Below, one piece after another: positions 14,602-23,749 of a stretch of DNA of 64,000 nucleotides (positions within the stretch are counted from its first letter, which is position 1; each line of letters begins with the position of its first letter). The stretch is from Pseudomonas protegens CHA0. GTDB lineage: Bacteria; Pseudomonadota; Gammaproteobacteria; Pseudomonadales; Pseudomonadaceae. The notes beneath the pieces were generated by a model that ran no database searches, was not told where the DNA came from, and worked only from the letters and a program-made list of their open reading frames with translations. The stretch is from the NCBI RefSeq assembly GCF_000397205.1, contig NC_021237.1, positions 2,605,001 through 2,669,000 of the forward strand, read 5' to 3'. The position numbers and the translations under genes are program-made.

Positions 14602-15240
14602 ATGTATCACCTGTATGGAAGCCAGGGCACCGGCTCGGCCATCGTCGAGATCGCCCTGGAGTACTGCCAGCTGGCCTACCGCCGCATCGAGGCCGCGCCC
14701 TGGGAGGACAGCCCCGGGCGCGAGGCCCTGGCACGGCTCAATCCGCTGTTGCAGATTCCCACCCTGCAACTGCCCGATGGCAGCATCCTCACCGAAAGCG
14801 CGGCGATCCTGATCCACCTGGGCCTGGAGTTTCCCGACTCCGGGTTGCTGCCTGCGCCAGCGTCGGCCCGGGCCCAGGTGATACGCGGCCTGGTGTACAT
14901 CGCCGCCAACTGCTATTCGGCCATCGGCATTCTCGACTACCCGGAACGCTGGATCAGCGCCCCCGACGAACCGCTCAAGGTCCGGGTGCGCGCCGCCGCG
15001 GCCGAGCGCCTGTATCGCAGCTGGGGGCTGTTCGCCGAGCAGTTTGCGTCGCGACCATATTTCGGCGGTGCGGCGCCGGGTGCCCTGGATATCCAGGCGG
15101 CAGTGGTGTCGCGCTGGTCCGGTGCGCGAGAGCACCTGCGCGATAGCCATCCCGATTTTCTCGCCCTGCTGCAACGCATCGACCGCGAACCGCGCATCGC
15201 CGCGGTCCTGGCCCGCCACTGGCCCCCCGCATCCTCGTAG
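14602..15240 (+). CDS. Glutathione S-transferase family protein
   Basis: 212 residues with an N-terminal thioredoxin-like half (MYHLYGSQGTGSAIVEIAL; LNPLLQIPTLQLPDGSILTESAAIL, including the cis-Pro and the ES glutathione contact) and an all-helical C-terminal half. GSTs of this type conjugate glutathione or act as isomerases on small electrophiles in the cytosol. The ATG has AGGAGG upstream. It lies 39 bp after rtcA on the same strand and may be read through, but has no evident link to RNA repair. The TAG stop is supplied by the following REP. Confidence 0.85.
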   Translation: MYHLYGSQGTGSAIVEIALEYCQLAYRRIEAAPWEDSPGREALARLNPLLQIPTLQLPDGSILTESAAILIHLGLEFPDSGLLPAPASARAQVIRGLVYIAANCYSAIGILDYPERWISAPDEPLKVRVRAAAAERLYRSWGLFAEQFASRPYFGGAAPGALDIQAAVVSRWSGAREHLRDSHPDFLALLQRIDREPRIAAVLARHWPPASS

Positions 15241-15318
15241 GAGCTGGCTTGCCAGCGAAAGCATCCGCCAGTCATATGCAGGGCTCGCGGGCCCCTTCGC
15301 CGGCAAGCCGGCTCCTAC
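15237..15318. repeat. REP element pair
   Basis: GTAGGAGCTGGCTTGCCAGCG and the closing GCCGGCAAGCCGGCTCCTAC flank a middle with TCATATGCAGGGCTCGCGGG. It overlaps the GST stop codon. A second copy with the same middle starts at 15364. Confidence 0.9.
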
Positions 15319-15363
15319 GGTGGGTTTTGATATTGATGGGAGCGGGGCACTTTGCCCCGCATC

Positions 15364-15445
15364 GTAGGAGCTGGCTTGCCAGCGAAAGCGGCCGCCAGTC
15401 ATATGCAGGGCTCGCGGGCCCCTTCGCCGGCAAGCCGGCTCCTGC
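15364..15445. repeat. REP element pair, tandem copy
   Basis: Near-identical to 15237-15318, including the TCATATGCAGGG middle, separated from it by 45 bp. This points to local duplication of the doublet. Confidence 0.9.
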
Positions 15446-15555
15446 GGTTAGGAGGCGGGGTGATAGAGAGGTGAATCAGCGGTTGAGTTTCCTGGGGCGA
15501 AGCTGGCAGTCTGCGCGCCCGGTTCAGTGTCGGTTTTCTCTCAGGGACGTACTCG

Positions 15556-16677
15556 ATGGATGGCAACACCTGGCTCAAGGCCTTGAATACTCTGCTGACG
15601 ATTGTGCAGCGCCTGGTGCTGCTCAGTGGCTGGTTTATCGCCGCGCTGGTGCTGGGGTTCACCATCAAGTCCGGGTTGCAGCCCTTTCTGGCGATGTTCC
15701 TGGCTTCGCTGTTGGGGGTTGTCGCGTTGGTGGTGCATGAGGGTGGGCATTACCTGGGGGCACGCGGGTGCGCGATGCCGGTGTTGCATGTACGGGTGGC
15801 CGCCGTGGAGATCCAGGTGCTGCGGCGCGGCTGGCGGGTGCGCTGGGCGCCGCAGCTCAAGCGCAATCGCCTGGGCGGCTATGTGATTGCCGCGAGCAAT
15901 CTGCAACGGCCGCTGCAGCAGCAGTGGATGCTGGTGGTCCTGTGCGGGCCGCTGCTGAATCTGCTGGTGGGCGGCGCTTCCCTGGCGCTTGGGCTGTCCT
16001 GGCCCGGGGTGCCGGGGGCCATTGCCCTGGCGTTTGCCGTGATCAATCTGGCCATGGGGGTGGGTAACCTGATGCCTGCCTGGCGGGTATTGCCCAGCGA
16101 CGGCATGCTCCTGCTGGGCTGGTACCGGCATCGCGACGATCAACGTCCGGAGCTGGCCCAGGCGCGCCTGTTGGCCCTGACCGTGGCCGGGGTGCCCAGC
16201 GCACAATTGCCGGTGGACGATCTTCAGCGCCTGGCCGAAGGCCCCATGCCTGGGCCCCTGGTCGCATTCGGCTGCCGCCTCAATGCCCTGCAGGACCAGG
16301 GCGACTGGCCGGCCGCGGTGCAGATGGAGCAGGAGCTGGATCAATTGCTGGCGGCCCGGTCGGCGCAACTGAACGGCATGAGTGGCCTGATCGAGTTATT
16401 GAGGGGCGAGTTGGCGTTCTGCCGCGCTTTGCTGCAGCGTGACGCCGCGCCCCTGAACAACACGCCGATGAGCGCCGAAGTGGATTGGAACGCACCCTGG
16501 CTGCGACCGCGCTGCCTGGCCTTGCAAGCCATTCTTGAAGGCGACCGGCAGCGGGGCGAGCACCATCTGCAACAGGCGCTGCAAGCGGCCAATAACAGCG
16601 TGGTGCTGTCCCAGGGCAAGAGTGAAGCCCTGCTGGCCGAACAGCTGCGAGCCTTGCCGGCGCCCACCCATCTGTAG
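15556..16677 (+). CDS. M50-like membrane metalloprotease (site-2-protease type)
   Basis: 373 residues. The N-terminal half has about five TM segments with the zinc motif HEGGH inside VVALVVHEGGHYLGARG (near residue 62), and NLMPAWRVLPSDGMLLL further on, resembling the third zinc ligand motif (NxxP...DG) of site-2 proteases. The C-terminal half (from about 200) is soluble, with repeated helices that may be TPR-like. It is predicted to cleave substrates within the inner membrane. No partner is obvious. The stop codon TAG is formed by a REP start. Confidence 0.75.
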   Translation: MDGNTWLKALNTLLTIVQRLVLLSGWFIAALVLGFTIKSGLQPFLAMFLASLLGVVALVVHEGGHYLGARGCAMPVLHVRVAAVEIQVLRRGWRVRWAPQLKRNRLGGYVIAASNLQRPLQQQWMLVVLCGPLLNLLVGGASLALGLSWPGVPGAIALAFAVINLAMGVGNLMPAWRVLPSDGMLLLGWYRHRDDQRPELAQARLLALTVAGVPSAQLPVDDLQRLAEGPMPGPLVAFGCRLNALQDQGDWPAAVQMEQELDQLLAARSAQLNGMSGLIELLRGELAFCRALLQRDAAPLNNTPMSAEVDWNAPWLRPRCLALQAILEGDRQRGEHHLQQALQAANNSVVLSQGKSEALLAEQLRALPAPTHL

Positions 16678-16755
16678 GCGCTGGCTTGCCAGCGAAAGCG
16701 GCCCTCAGCCGGGCGCAAGGCTCACGGGCCCCTTCGCCGGCAGCCCGGCTTCTGC
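16674..16755. repeat. REP element pair
   Basis: Opens GTAGGCGCTGGCTTGCCAGCG and closes with CCGGCAGCCCGGCTTCTGC. It is slightly more diverged than the others. It overlaps the stop codon (16675-16677) of the metalloprotease gene. Confidence 0.85.
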
Positions 16756-16843
16756 GGCCTGGGGATGAAAGTAGTCGGTGCAGGAGGACAAAACTCTTAT
16801 ACTCCGGCGCTTTATTTTCCCCACTCTGCCAGAGGAACGCCCC

Positions 16844-17137
16844 GTGGCCAATGACACCGACCAGGATTTCTACAACCGCGCCGACGCCGTTATCGAGCTG
16901 GCCAACTCCCATATCGCCGACAGCAGCCGGGGCAAGGCCAGCGCGTCGCTGATGTACGCCAACTCCCGTTTCAGCGCCTGGGTCAGCGCCTGCGGGTGCC
17001 GCAATGCCCAGGAGCTGGCGGCGGCCAAACAGCAGGCGGTGGATTATTTCGTCGAGGAGTTCCGCCTGATGATGGAAGAGAACCTCACGGACTACATCGA
17101 GAACTTCGAGCTGTACATGGGCGCCAAGCAGGACTGA
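16844..17137 (+). CDS. DUF3144 small acidic protein
   Basis: 97 residues from a GTG start at 16844, with AGAGGA seven bases upstream; the in-frame extension to 16778 has no such site. The sequence is soluble and helical (DFYNRADAVIELANSHIAD, then VDYFVEEFRLMMEENLTDYI) and matches the DUF3144 proteins common in Pseudomonas. The function is unknown. There is no link to the chemoreceptor downstream. Confidence 0.75.
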   Translation: MANDTDQDFYNRADAVIELANSHIADSSRGKASASLMYANSRFSAWVSACGCRNAQELAAAKQQAVDYFVEEFRLMMEENLTDYIENFELYMGAKQD

Positions 17138-17218
17138 AGGCGCCAGCGCCGCCAGTTGTGTAGCGCTTCTCGTGCCTGGCCCGGGCTGCCCGTAGCCCGG
17201 GGTCTTGTTTCGAGGATG

Positions 17219-17246
17219 GCAGGGCCCCGGCTACCGAGGGCCCTGC
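17219..17246. terminator. Perfect inverted repeat after the DUF3144 gene
   Basis: GCAGGGCCC (17219-17227) and GGGCCCTGC (17238-17246) pair perfectly over nine bases with a ten-base loop. There is no T-tract, so it is either a Rho-assisted 3' end or a protein site. A second, weaker GC palindrome (GCCCGGGC...GCCCGGG) precedes it near 17177. Confidence 0.45.
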
Positions 17247-17377
17247 CTGAGTCGCCCCTCTCCAGGTGTACTCCCGCCTGTTGCGCTGACAAAAAAAGTG
17301 AACGGCATCACTCTTTGTTCAAGGGAAGCAGGCATCCGGTCGATAAGCTCTGAATGCCTATTGATATGGAGTTCGTC

Positions 17378-19393
17378 ATGGCCTTGCTACCGGTTCGTCT
17401 GTCTCATCGTTTGACCCTCGGCAGTGTGTTGCTGTTGCTGTTCACGGCGTTGGCGGTATTTGCCGTGATGACCTTACGGGGGCAGCCCAAAGTGGTGGAG
17501 GCAAGCTCGGCACTGATCGAGCAGACCGGCAGCGCCATCGTTCGCCAGCTGGCGTTGCAGTTGGCGGGCATCGAAGGGGTGACCGCGAGCATGGCCCACC
17601 TGCTGGAAGGGCTGCCCAAGGAGCAGGCGCTGGTCATGGCTACCCTGCCCAAGGTGATCGACCATGAAGGCGACAAGGCGATCGCCGGGGGCGGCATCTG
17701 GCCAGAACCCAATGCCTTCACCCCCGGCGTGGAGCGCCGCAGTTTCTTCTGGGCCCGCAGCGATGCCGGGCCCCTGGCATTCTCAGATGACTACAACGCC
17801 GCCGGCAGCGCCGGTTATCACCATGAAGCCTGGTATACCGGCGCCCGCAACAGCGCGCCGGGCCGTTGCCTGTGGTCCGAGGCCTACCAGGACCCGGTGA
17901 CCCAGGTGCCGATGACCACCTGCAGCGTGCCCTATCGCCAGGACGGCGCCTTTGCCGGGGTCGCCACCATCGACCTGCGCCTGGACGACCTGGCGCGCTT
18001 CCTCAAGGAGCAGGGGGCGGTCACCGGTGGCTATGCCTTCGCCCTGGACCAGGCCGGCAACGTGCTGTATTTCCCTGATGCCCAGGCCGGCGGCGGGGGC
18101 CAGATGCTCAGCTTCGACGCCCTGAGCAAGCAGCAACCCTGGTTGCTTCCGGTGGCCGAGGCCCTGGCCAAGCCGGCACCGACCGGGCAGGTGCGCAGCC
18201 TGGACCTGGACGAGGACGGGCGCTTGCAGGAAGCGGCGCGGGTCAGCTTGTTCAGCATGCCCGGCAGCGGCTGGACCATCGGCCTGGTGACCCCGGAGCA
18301 GAAGGTCACCGGCCTGGCCCGGGCCATGACCACCGAGATCTTGCTGTTCCTCCTGCCGTTGCTGGCGCTGCTGCTGTTCTTTGCCTGGCTGGCCGGGCAC
18401 AAGCTGATTGCCCAGCTGGAAGAAACCACCCGGCAGATCGATGCCCTGGGCAGTGGCCAGGCCAGCGACAACGCCGAGTTGCACGTGGCCCGGGCCGACG
18501 AGATCGGCGCCTTGCGCGCCGCGGTGAACCGCTATGCCGGGCAGTTGCGGCAAATGCTGCAGAAGATCGCCAGCGAAGCCCGGCAGTTGCAGAACGAAGC
18601 CGCGCGCCTGGGTCAACTCAGCAGCACCCTGGCCCAGCGTGCCGAGCAGCAGCGCCAGGAGAACACCCAGTTGGCCACGGCCATCACCGAGATGTCCTCC
18701 AGTGCCTTGGAAGTGGCGCAGAACACCAACAATTGCGCCGACACCGCGCGCCAGTCCCTGGTGGTGGTGCAGGAGGGCCAGCACAAGGTCGATGCCAACA
18801 GCCAGTCGATCCAGCAGTTGTCCGCGGAAATGGCCGAGGCGGCGGCAGTGATCCAGCGCCTGGAGCAGGACAGCCAGCAGGTCGGCGCGGTGCTGGATGT
18901 GATCAAGGCGATCTCCGAGCAGACCAACCTGCTGGCGCTGAACGCCGCCATCGAAGCGGCCCGGGCCGGGGAGCAGGGCCGGGGCTTTGCCGTGGTGGCG
19001 GACGAAGTGCGGACCCTGGCCGGCCGCACCCAGACCTCGGCCAACGAGATCAGCGGCATGATCAACGACTTGCAGCAGGCCTCGCGTCAGGCGGTGCAGG
19101 CGATCCAGGCCGGCGAAACACGAACCCGCCAGGCGGTGGGCGAGGCGTCCGGTGCATCGGATGCGCTGTCCAGCACGGTGACCAGCTTCGACGATATTTC
19201 CCAGCGGGCGCAGCAGATTGCCGTGGCGGCCCAGCAGCAGAGCCACGTGACCCAGGAGATCAACGAACTGGCGGTGCGCATCCACGGCATCAGCGAGGAC
19301 AACGCCCGGGACGCCCAGGCCCTGGACAAGGTCAGCGAGGCCATGCAGGCCCTGTCCGGGCGCTTGTCGAACCTCAGCCAGGGCCACCGCTGA
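17378..19393 (+). CDS. Methyl-accepting chemotaxis protein with dCache sensor
   Basis: 671 residues. The ATG at 17378 has GGAG six bases upstream, better than the ATG at 17354. TM1 lies at the N-terminus and a large periplasmic sensor (about 40-310) shows dCache hallmarks ([32 protein letters not shown]). TM2 ([19 protein letters not shown]) is followed by HAMP and the conserved hairpin tip [20 protein letters not shown]. It relays ligand binding to CheA. The ligand is not predictable here. The gene is monocistronic. Confidence 0.93.
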   Translation: MALLPVRLSHRLTLGSVLLLLFTALAVFAVMTLRGQPKVVEASSALIEQTGSAIVRQLALQLAGIEGVTASMAHLLEGLPKEQALVMATLPKVIDHEGDKAIAGGGIWPEPNAFTPGVERRSFFWARSDAGPLAFSDDYNAAGSAGYHHEAWYTGARNSAPGRCLWSEAYQDPVTQVPMTTCSVPYRQDGAFAGVATIDLRLDDLARFLKEQGAVTGGYAFALDQAGNVLYFPDAQAGGGGQMLSFDALSKQQPWLLPVAEALAKPAPTGQVRSLDLDEDGRLQEAARVSLFSMPGSGWTIGLVTPEQKVTGLARAMTTEILLFLLPLLALLLFFAWLAGHKLIAQLEETTRQIDALGSGQASDNAELHVARADEIGALRAAVNRYAGQLRQMLQKIASEARQLQNEAARLGQLSSTLAQRAEQQRQENTQLATAITEMSSSALEVAQNTNNCADTARQSLVVVQEGQHKVDANSQSIQQLSAEMAEAAAVIQRLEQDSQQVGAVLDVIKAISEQTNLLALNAAIEAARAGEQGRGFAVVADEVRTLAGRTQTSANEISGMINDLQQASRQAVQAIQAGETRTRQAVGEASGASDALSSTVTSFDDISQRAQQIAVAAQQQSHVTQEINELAVRIHGISEDNARDAQALDKVSEAMQALSGRLSNLSQGHR

Positions 19394-19465
19394 GGCATTG
19401 TCTGCCCGGGCCGTCGGTGGCCCGGGCGGGTTTCAGTCCCCCCGGGCCGCATTCGCCGGCCCGTT

Positions 19466-19915
19466 TCAGATCTGGCTGTACATCATCAGCTTGAAGTTCA
19501 GCAACAGCCCCAACGACACCCAGCCGAGCCCCAGCAGGCCATTGATCAACGGCTTGCCGGGAGCCACGCGCGTGGCCAGGAAGCGGGCGATGGCGGCGCC
19601 GATCAGCGCGCCGGGAAAGTCGAACAGATAGAACAGCCAGCCCAAGGCGCCTTCCGGGGAACTGATCCACAGGCAGAACAGTTGCAGGTGCGCGGCCAGG
19701 GCCAGGGCCACCCCGGTGAACAGCGCCGGCGTGGGCCGGGTGCACAGCAGCAGGCCGAGAATCAGCCCCTGGGGCAGCCAGTAGGCGGCGAAGTTCTCCC
19801 AGAAATAATCTATCGGTTGCCAGGCCCGGACGATTGCCAGGGACAGCCCCCAGAGCAACGCGGCGGCAGCGGGCAGGTGATTCAGGGAGAGCAGGCGCAG
19901 GGAGCTGGAAGACAT
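19466..19915 (-). CDS. Uncharacterised integral membrane protein
   Basis: 149 residues, about four TM helices, with conserved-looking aromatic motifs WQPIDYFWENFAAYWLPQG and LFYLFDFPGALIGAAIARF. Not recognised. It converges on the chemoreceptor and lies just downstream of the LysR gene at 19943 on the same strand, with 27 bp between, so the two may be co-transcribed. Confidence 0.6.
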   Translation of the reverse strand: MSSSSLRLLSLNHLPAAAALLWGLSLAIVRAWQPIDYFWENFAAYWLPQGLILGLLLCTRPTPALFTGVALALAAHLQLFCLWISSPEGALGWLFYLFDFPGALIGAAIARFLATRVAPGKPLINGLLGLGWVSLGLLLNFKLMMYSQI

Positions 19916-19942
19916 GCAGGATCTCGCTAATGAAGTTGTGGA

Positions 19943-20860
19943 TCAGCCGGGCTGATGGTCGGGGAGGGCGCTCTGGCTGCACAGCTCATGCACCACCTGG
20001 CGCAACCAGCGATGGGCCGGGTCGGCCTCCATGCGCGGGTGCCAGAGCAGGGAGATGGTCATTTCCGGCAGGGGCACCGGCAGGCTGAAACCGTGCAGGC
20101 CGTGCCGCAGGTTGCTGGTGTGGCGCTCGGGCACCATGGCGATCAGGTCCGAACCCCGGGCCAGGGCCAGGGCGGCGGAAAAACCGCTGACCAGGGTGAC
20201 GATCTGCCGTTCCAGGCCCAGGGCTTTCAGGGCCTCGTCCATGCGCCCATGAGCATGGCCCTGGTGGGCGGCGAGGATATGTTCGCCAGCCACGTAGGCA
20301 TCCAGGGTTACCGGCCCCCGGCTCAAGGGGTGGCCGGCGCGCACCACGCCGATAAAGCGATCGCGAAACAGCGCCCGGGTGCGCAACTCGGGGCTGGTGT
20401 CGGCGTCGATCACCGCGGTTTCCAGGTCGACGCTGGCATCGCGCAGGGGCTGGCTGTCGCGGTCCAGCTTGGGTACGAAATGCACCCGCACCCCGGGCGC
20501 TTCAGCCCGCAGGCGACTGACCAGCGCCGGGCCGAAATTCTCGACGAAACCATCACGGCTGCGCAGCGTGAAGGTGCGCTGCAGGCGGCCAAGGTCGATC
20601 TGCTCGGCCGGGCGCAGGGTGGCCTGGGCGTCTGCCACCAGTTGGCCGATGCGCTGGCGCAGCTCCAGGGCCCGAGGGGTGGGCACCAGGCCGCGCCCGG
20701 CGCGCACCAGCAGCGGGTCGCCGGTGGCCTGGCGCAGGCGGGCCAGCGCCCGGCTCATGGCCGAGGGGCTCAGATGCAGGCGCTGGGCAGCCCGCGCCAC
20801 GCTGCCTTCGGCCAGCAGTACGTCCAGGGTCAGCAGCAGGTTCAGATCGGGAGTCGACAT
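19943..20860 (-). CDS. LysR-family transcriptional regulator
   Basis: 305 residues from the ATG at 20860 (MSTPDLNLLLTLDVLL); the longer frame from 20908 adds an atypical N-terminus. The HTH is at about 15-45 (GSVARAAQRLHLSPSAMSRALARLR), with a substrate-binding domain after it. It is divergent from the MFS gene at 20988 with 127 bp between, so it probably controls that efflux gene in response to its substrate. Confidence 0.88.
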   Translation of the reverse strand: MSTPDLNLLLTLDVLLAEGSVARAAQRLHLSPSAMSRALARLRQATGDPLLVRAGRGLVPTPRALELRQRIGQLVADAQATLRPAEQIDLGRLQRTFTLRSRDGFVENFGPALVSRLRAEAPGVRVHFVPKLDRDSQPLRDASVDLETAVIDADTSPELRTRALFRDRFIGVVRAGHPLSRGPVTLDAYVAGEHILAAHQGHAHGRMDEALKALGLERQIVTLVSGFSAALALARGSDLIAMVPERHTSNLRHGLHGFSLPVPLPEMTISLLWHPRMEADPAHRWLRQVVHELCSQSALPDHQPG

Positions 20861-20987
20861 CGGCGCAATGTAGCACGCAGGCAGCTGGCATGGCGTTGAA
20901 TGCATCAATTAACTGCAAAGGCTGCGCCTTCCGCCTGGTCACGGCTGGCCCTAGGCTGGCGGGCATCACCTTGCCGGAGCCTGTGCG

Positions 20988-22481
20988 ATGCCCATTCCCG
21001 AGTCCCAAACCGCCCCCCAAACCGCCCCCCAGGAAGCCCTGGCGCCCCGTGCGCGCTGGGCCCTGGCCAGCCTGTCGCTGGCGATGCTGATGCCGTCCCT
21101 GGACACCAGCATCGCCAATGCCGCGCTGCCGAGCCTGGCCCAGACCCTTGAGGCGTCGTTCCAGCAGGTGCAATGGATTGTCCTGGCCTACCTGCTGGCC
21201 ATTACCACCCTGATCGCCAGCGCCGGGCGCCTGGGGGACCAGTGGGGCCGGCGCCGGGCGCTGCTGGCGGGGATAGCCCTGTTCACCTTGGCCTCGCTGT
21301 GCTGCGGCCTGGCCCCTGGCCTGGGCTGGCTGCTGGCGGCCCGCACGCTGCAAGGCCTGGGGGCGGCGGTAATGCTGGCCCTGAGCATGGCCCTGGTGGG
21401 TGACGCGCTGCCCAAGGCCCGCATCGGGGCCGCGATGGGCTGGCTGGGCAGTATGTCGGCCCTGGGCACCACCCTGGGCCCGGCCCTCGGCGGCCTGATA
21501 CTGGCCAGCGTCGGCTGGCGCTGGATGTTCCTGGTCAATGTGCCCCTGGGGTTGGTGGCGCTGTTACTGGCCTGGCGTTGCCTGCCGCCGGACCGGCCTG
21601 TGGCGTCGGCCAGTGCCTTCGATGTGCCGGGCAGCCTGCTGCTGGCCTTGAGCCTGGGCGCCTATGCCCTGGCCCTGACCCTGGGGCACAACTTGCTGGC
21701 GCCGTTGAACCTGGGCCTGCTGGTGGCCAGCGTGGTCGGGGTCGCGCTCTTGGTGCGTGTCGAGCGCCGGGCCGCCGCGCCGCTGTTCCAGCCGGCCCTG
21801 CTGCGCCGGCCACAACTGCGCAGCAGCCTGTGGCTGAGCCTGCTGGTGTCGACGGTGATCATGACCACCCTGGTGGTGGGGCCGTTCTACCTGGCCCGGG
21901 GGCTGGGGCTCGGGAGCCTGGCAGTGGGCCTGAGCCTGTCCCTGGGGCCGCTGGTGGCGACCCTGTGCGGCGCCCCCGCCGGGCGTCTGGTGGATCGTTA
22001 CGGTGCCCGGCCGCTGTCCCGGCTCGGCCTGCTGGGGTTGTGTGGCGGCCTGGGCCTGCTGGCGCTGCTGCCCCGGAGCCTGGGGCTGGCAGGCTACCTG
22101 CTGCCGCTGGCCCTGGCCACCGCCAGCTACGCGCTGTTCCAGGCGGCCAACAACAGCCTGGTGATGCGTGATGTGGCGCCGCAGCAGCGCGGGCTGACGG
22201 CGGGGTTGCTGAGCCTGTCGCGCAACCTCGGGCTGATCAGTGGCGCGGCGGCCATGGGCGCACTGTTCGCCTGGGGCTCGGGGCCGCAGGCCGGCGTCGA
22301 GGCCGTGTCCCGCGGCATGCACTGGACCTTTGGCGTGGCGGCGCTGCTGATGCTGCTGGCCTTGCTCAGCGCCGGGCGCAACCGGCTGTCCGAGGAGGCC
22401 GGCTCGCCCTTCATCAGTCGTCTGCTGGCGCACAAACCCACCTACATGATCCTCGACGACCACGAGATCGAGGACAACTGA
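20988..22481 (+). CDS. DHA2-family MFS multidrug exporter with foreign C-terminal tail
   Basis: 497 residues. It has the 14-TM layout of the EmrB/QacA branch and motif A (GRLGDQWGRRRALLAG, residues about 78-93), plus AGLLSLSRNLGLISGAA near the C-terminus. The last about 25 residues (SPFISRLLAHKPTYMILDDHEIEDN) are not MFS sequence but a PhoD-type phosphatase motif, so the 3' end results from a deletion fusing this gene to a phosphatase gene. The transporter core looks complete and may still work. The divergent LysR gene is the likely regulator. Confidence 0.85.
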   Translation: MPIPESQTAPQTAPQEALAPRARWALASLSLAMLMPSLDTSIANAALPSLAQTLEASFQQVQWIVLAYLLAITTLIASAGRLGDQWGRRRALLAGIALFTLASLCCGLAPGLGWLLAARTLQGLGAAVMLALSMALVGDALPKARIGAAMGWLGSMSALGTTLGPALGGLILASVGWRWMFLVNVPLGLVALLLAWRCLPPDRPVASASAFDVPGSLLLALSLGAYALALTLGHNLLAPLNLGLLVASVVGVALLVRVERRAAAPLFQPALLRRPQLRSSLWLSLLVSTVIMTTLVVGPFYLARGLGLGSLAVGLSLSLGPLVATLCGAPAGRLVDRYGARPLSRLGLLGLCGGLGLLALLPRSLGLAGYLLPLALATASYALFQAANNSLVMRDVAPQQRGLTAGLLSLSRNLGLISGAAAMGALFAWGSGPQAGVEAVSRGMHWTFGVAALLMLLALLSAGRNRLSEEAGSPFISRLLAHKPTYMILDDHEIEDN

Positions 22482-22820
22482 ACGCAGGACCGCATCGACA
22501 AGAACGGTAGCAAGCGCACCCTGTTCAACTGGGCGATGGGCGCCTACATGAGCTACCAGTGGAGCCATGGGCCGCGCTTCGAGGACAGCCATGTGCAGAA
22601 CCGTGCGATGTCCGGCAACGATCAGTACCTCAAGCACCGTTCGGTCAAGCAGCTGTTCTACGACTTTTCCTGTTCCAACTATCCGTTCTTCGTGCTGGAT
22701 ACCCGTACCCAGCGCTTTGTCGATGATGTGCCCGGCGCCTTGCAGGACAACCACCTGCTGGGCCGACCTTCACTGCACCCGGCCGAACCCGGCCAGTTGG
22801 ATCGCTTGTGCGCCTGGTGA
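22406..22820 (+). pseudogene. PhoD-like metallophosphatase remnant fused to the MFS 3' end
   Basis: The reading frame continues without shift through the MFS stop: LAHKPTYMILDDHEIEDN, stop, TQDRIDKNGSKRTLFNWAMG, then YDFSCSNYPFFVLDTRTQR to a second stop after LDRLCAW. In PhoD-family enzymes the motif reads DDHEIEDNW, so the stop TGA replaces a Trp TGG. Both the N-terminal half (lost at the fusion) and the C-terminal end are missing. About 140 codons of the metal-binding core are left. Confidence 0.75.
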
Positions 22821-22907
22821 CAGCAAGCAGGACGATAGCGTCAACGACCAGACGGAGCGGCTGCAACTGATGCCCTGGTAGCGGGGCTGGCCCTGGGCGC
22901 ACCTGCT

Positions 22908-23561
22908 CTAGTGGCCTGTCACATGGAGTTGGTGCAGATGGCTCACCCGCCCGAGAAACATCATCTGGCGCATGTACATCGCCACGAGCAGGGCCAGGGC
23001 GCTAAAGCCGTTGAACCCGGGATGCTGGGCCATGGACAGCGCCCCACAGGCGCTGAAGCCGATTTCGATCAGGGCCAGGGCGATACAGCCGGTCAACAGG
23101 TTCTGGCAGAGGCTGACCTCCGCCATCGCCTTGACCAGGGTCTTGCCGGCGCCGTCATCTGCCTGGATGACTTCATCCAGTTGCCTGGTCACCGCCTTCC
23201 ACCTGGCGAAGCTGGAGGATGCCGGGGCATCTGCCAGGCCTACCAGCGCCGCCAGGAACCTGAAGCGGTTCAGCGTAGCGATGGATAGCCAGTCCCAGAG
23301 CGGGGCGAAGCCGGTGAAGACGATACCGGACACGTAGCTGAGGATGATCAGCACGAACAACAGGGCGCCGCCGAGAATATCGGGGGGTTGCAGCTGTTCG
23401 TGGGGGTACTTGAAGGCCAGGACGATCCAGAACGCCATGCCCGGGCAGATCCGCGCAATCAGATCGTAATAGACGCTGGGAATGAGGTTGAGGATCGAGG
23501 TGAGCCCGCTGCCGCCCTCGCTCTTGCCAGGCTCTTTCTTGCCCTTGTCTGCTTCGCACAT
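22908..23561 (-). CDS. Uncharacterised membrane protein
   Basis: 217 residues. After a charged N-terminus (EADKGKKEPGKSEGG) there are about four TM helices, with the pair ILGGALLFVLIILSYVSGIVFTG in the middle and FSALALLVAMYMRQMMFLGR at the end. Not recognised. It faces the MFS/phosphatase fusion and has no partner on its own strand. Confidence 0.6.
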   Translation of the reverse strand: MCEADKGKKEPGKSEGGSGLTSILNLIPSVYYDLIARICPGMAFWIVLAFKYPHEQLQPPDILGGALLFVLIILSYVSGIVFTGFAPLWDWLSIATLNRFRFLAALVGLADAPASSSFARWKAVTRQLDEVIQADDGAGKTLVKAMAEVSLCQNLLTGCIALALIEIGFSACGALSMAQHPGFNGFSALALLVAMYMRQMMFLGRVSHLHQLHVTGH

Positions 23562-23696
23562 GGCGCTCTCCCTTGCCCAGGAACTCCTGGCTCCTAACTC
23601 TTAGTTCAAGGGGGGAGCGTTGTCCACGGAACGGGCTGGACAAGCACTTTCAGTGCTGCCAGGGCAGGGGGACGCCTCGAACACACGGTTGGGCGA

Positions 23697-23720
23697 ACAC
23701 AGGGCCTGGGTGCCCTGTGT
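23697..23720. terminator. Perfect hairpin downstream of lysA
   Basis: ACACAGGGC (23697-23705) pairs with GCCCTGTGT (23712-23720) over nine bases with a six-base loop. It lies 30 bp beyond the lysA stop on the minus strand. No strong T-tract on either side, so termination is likely but not certain. Confidence 0.45.
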
Positions 23721-23749
23721 CCCTTTGCCGGTCAGTACCCAGGGGCGGC

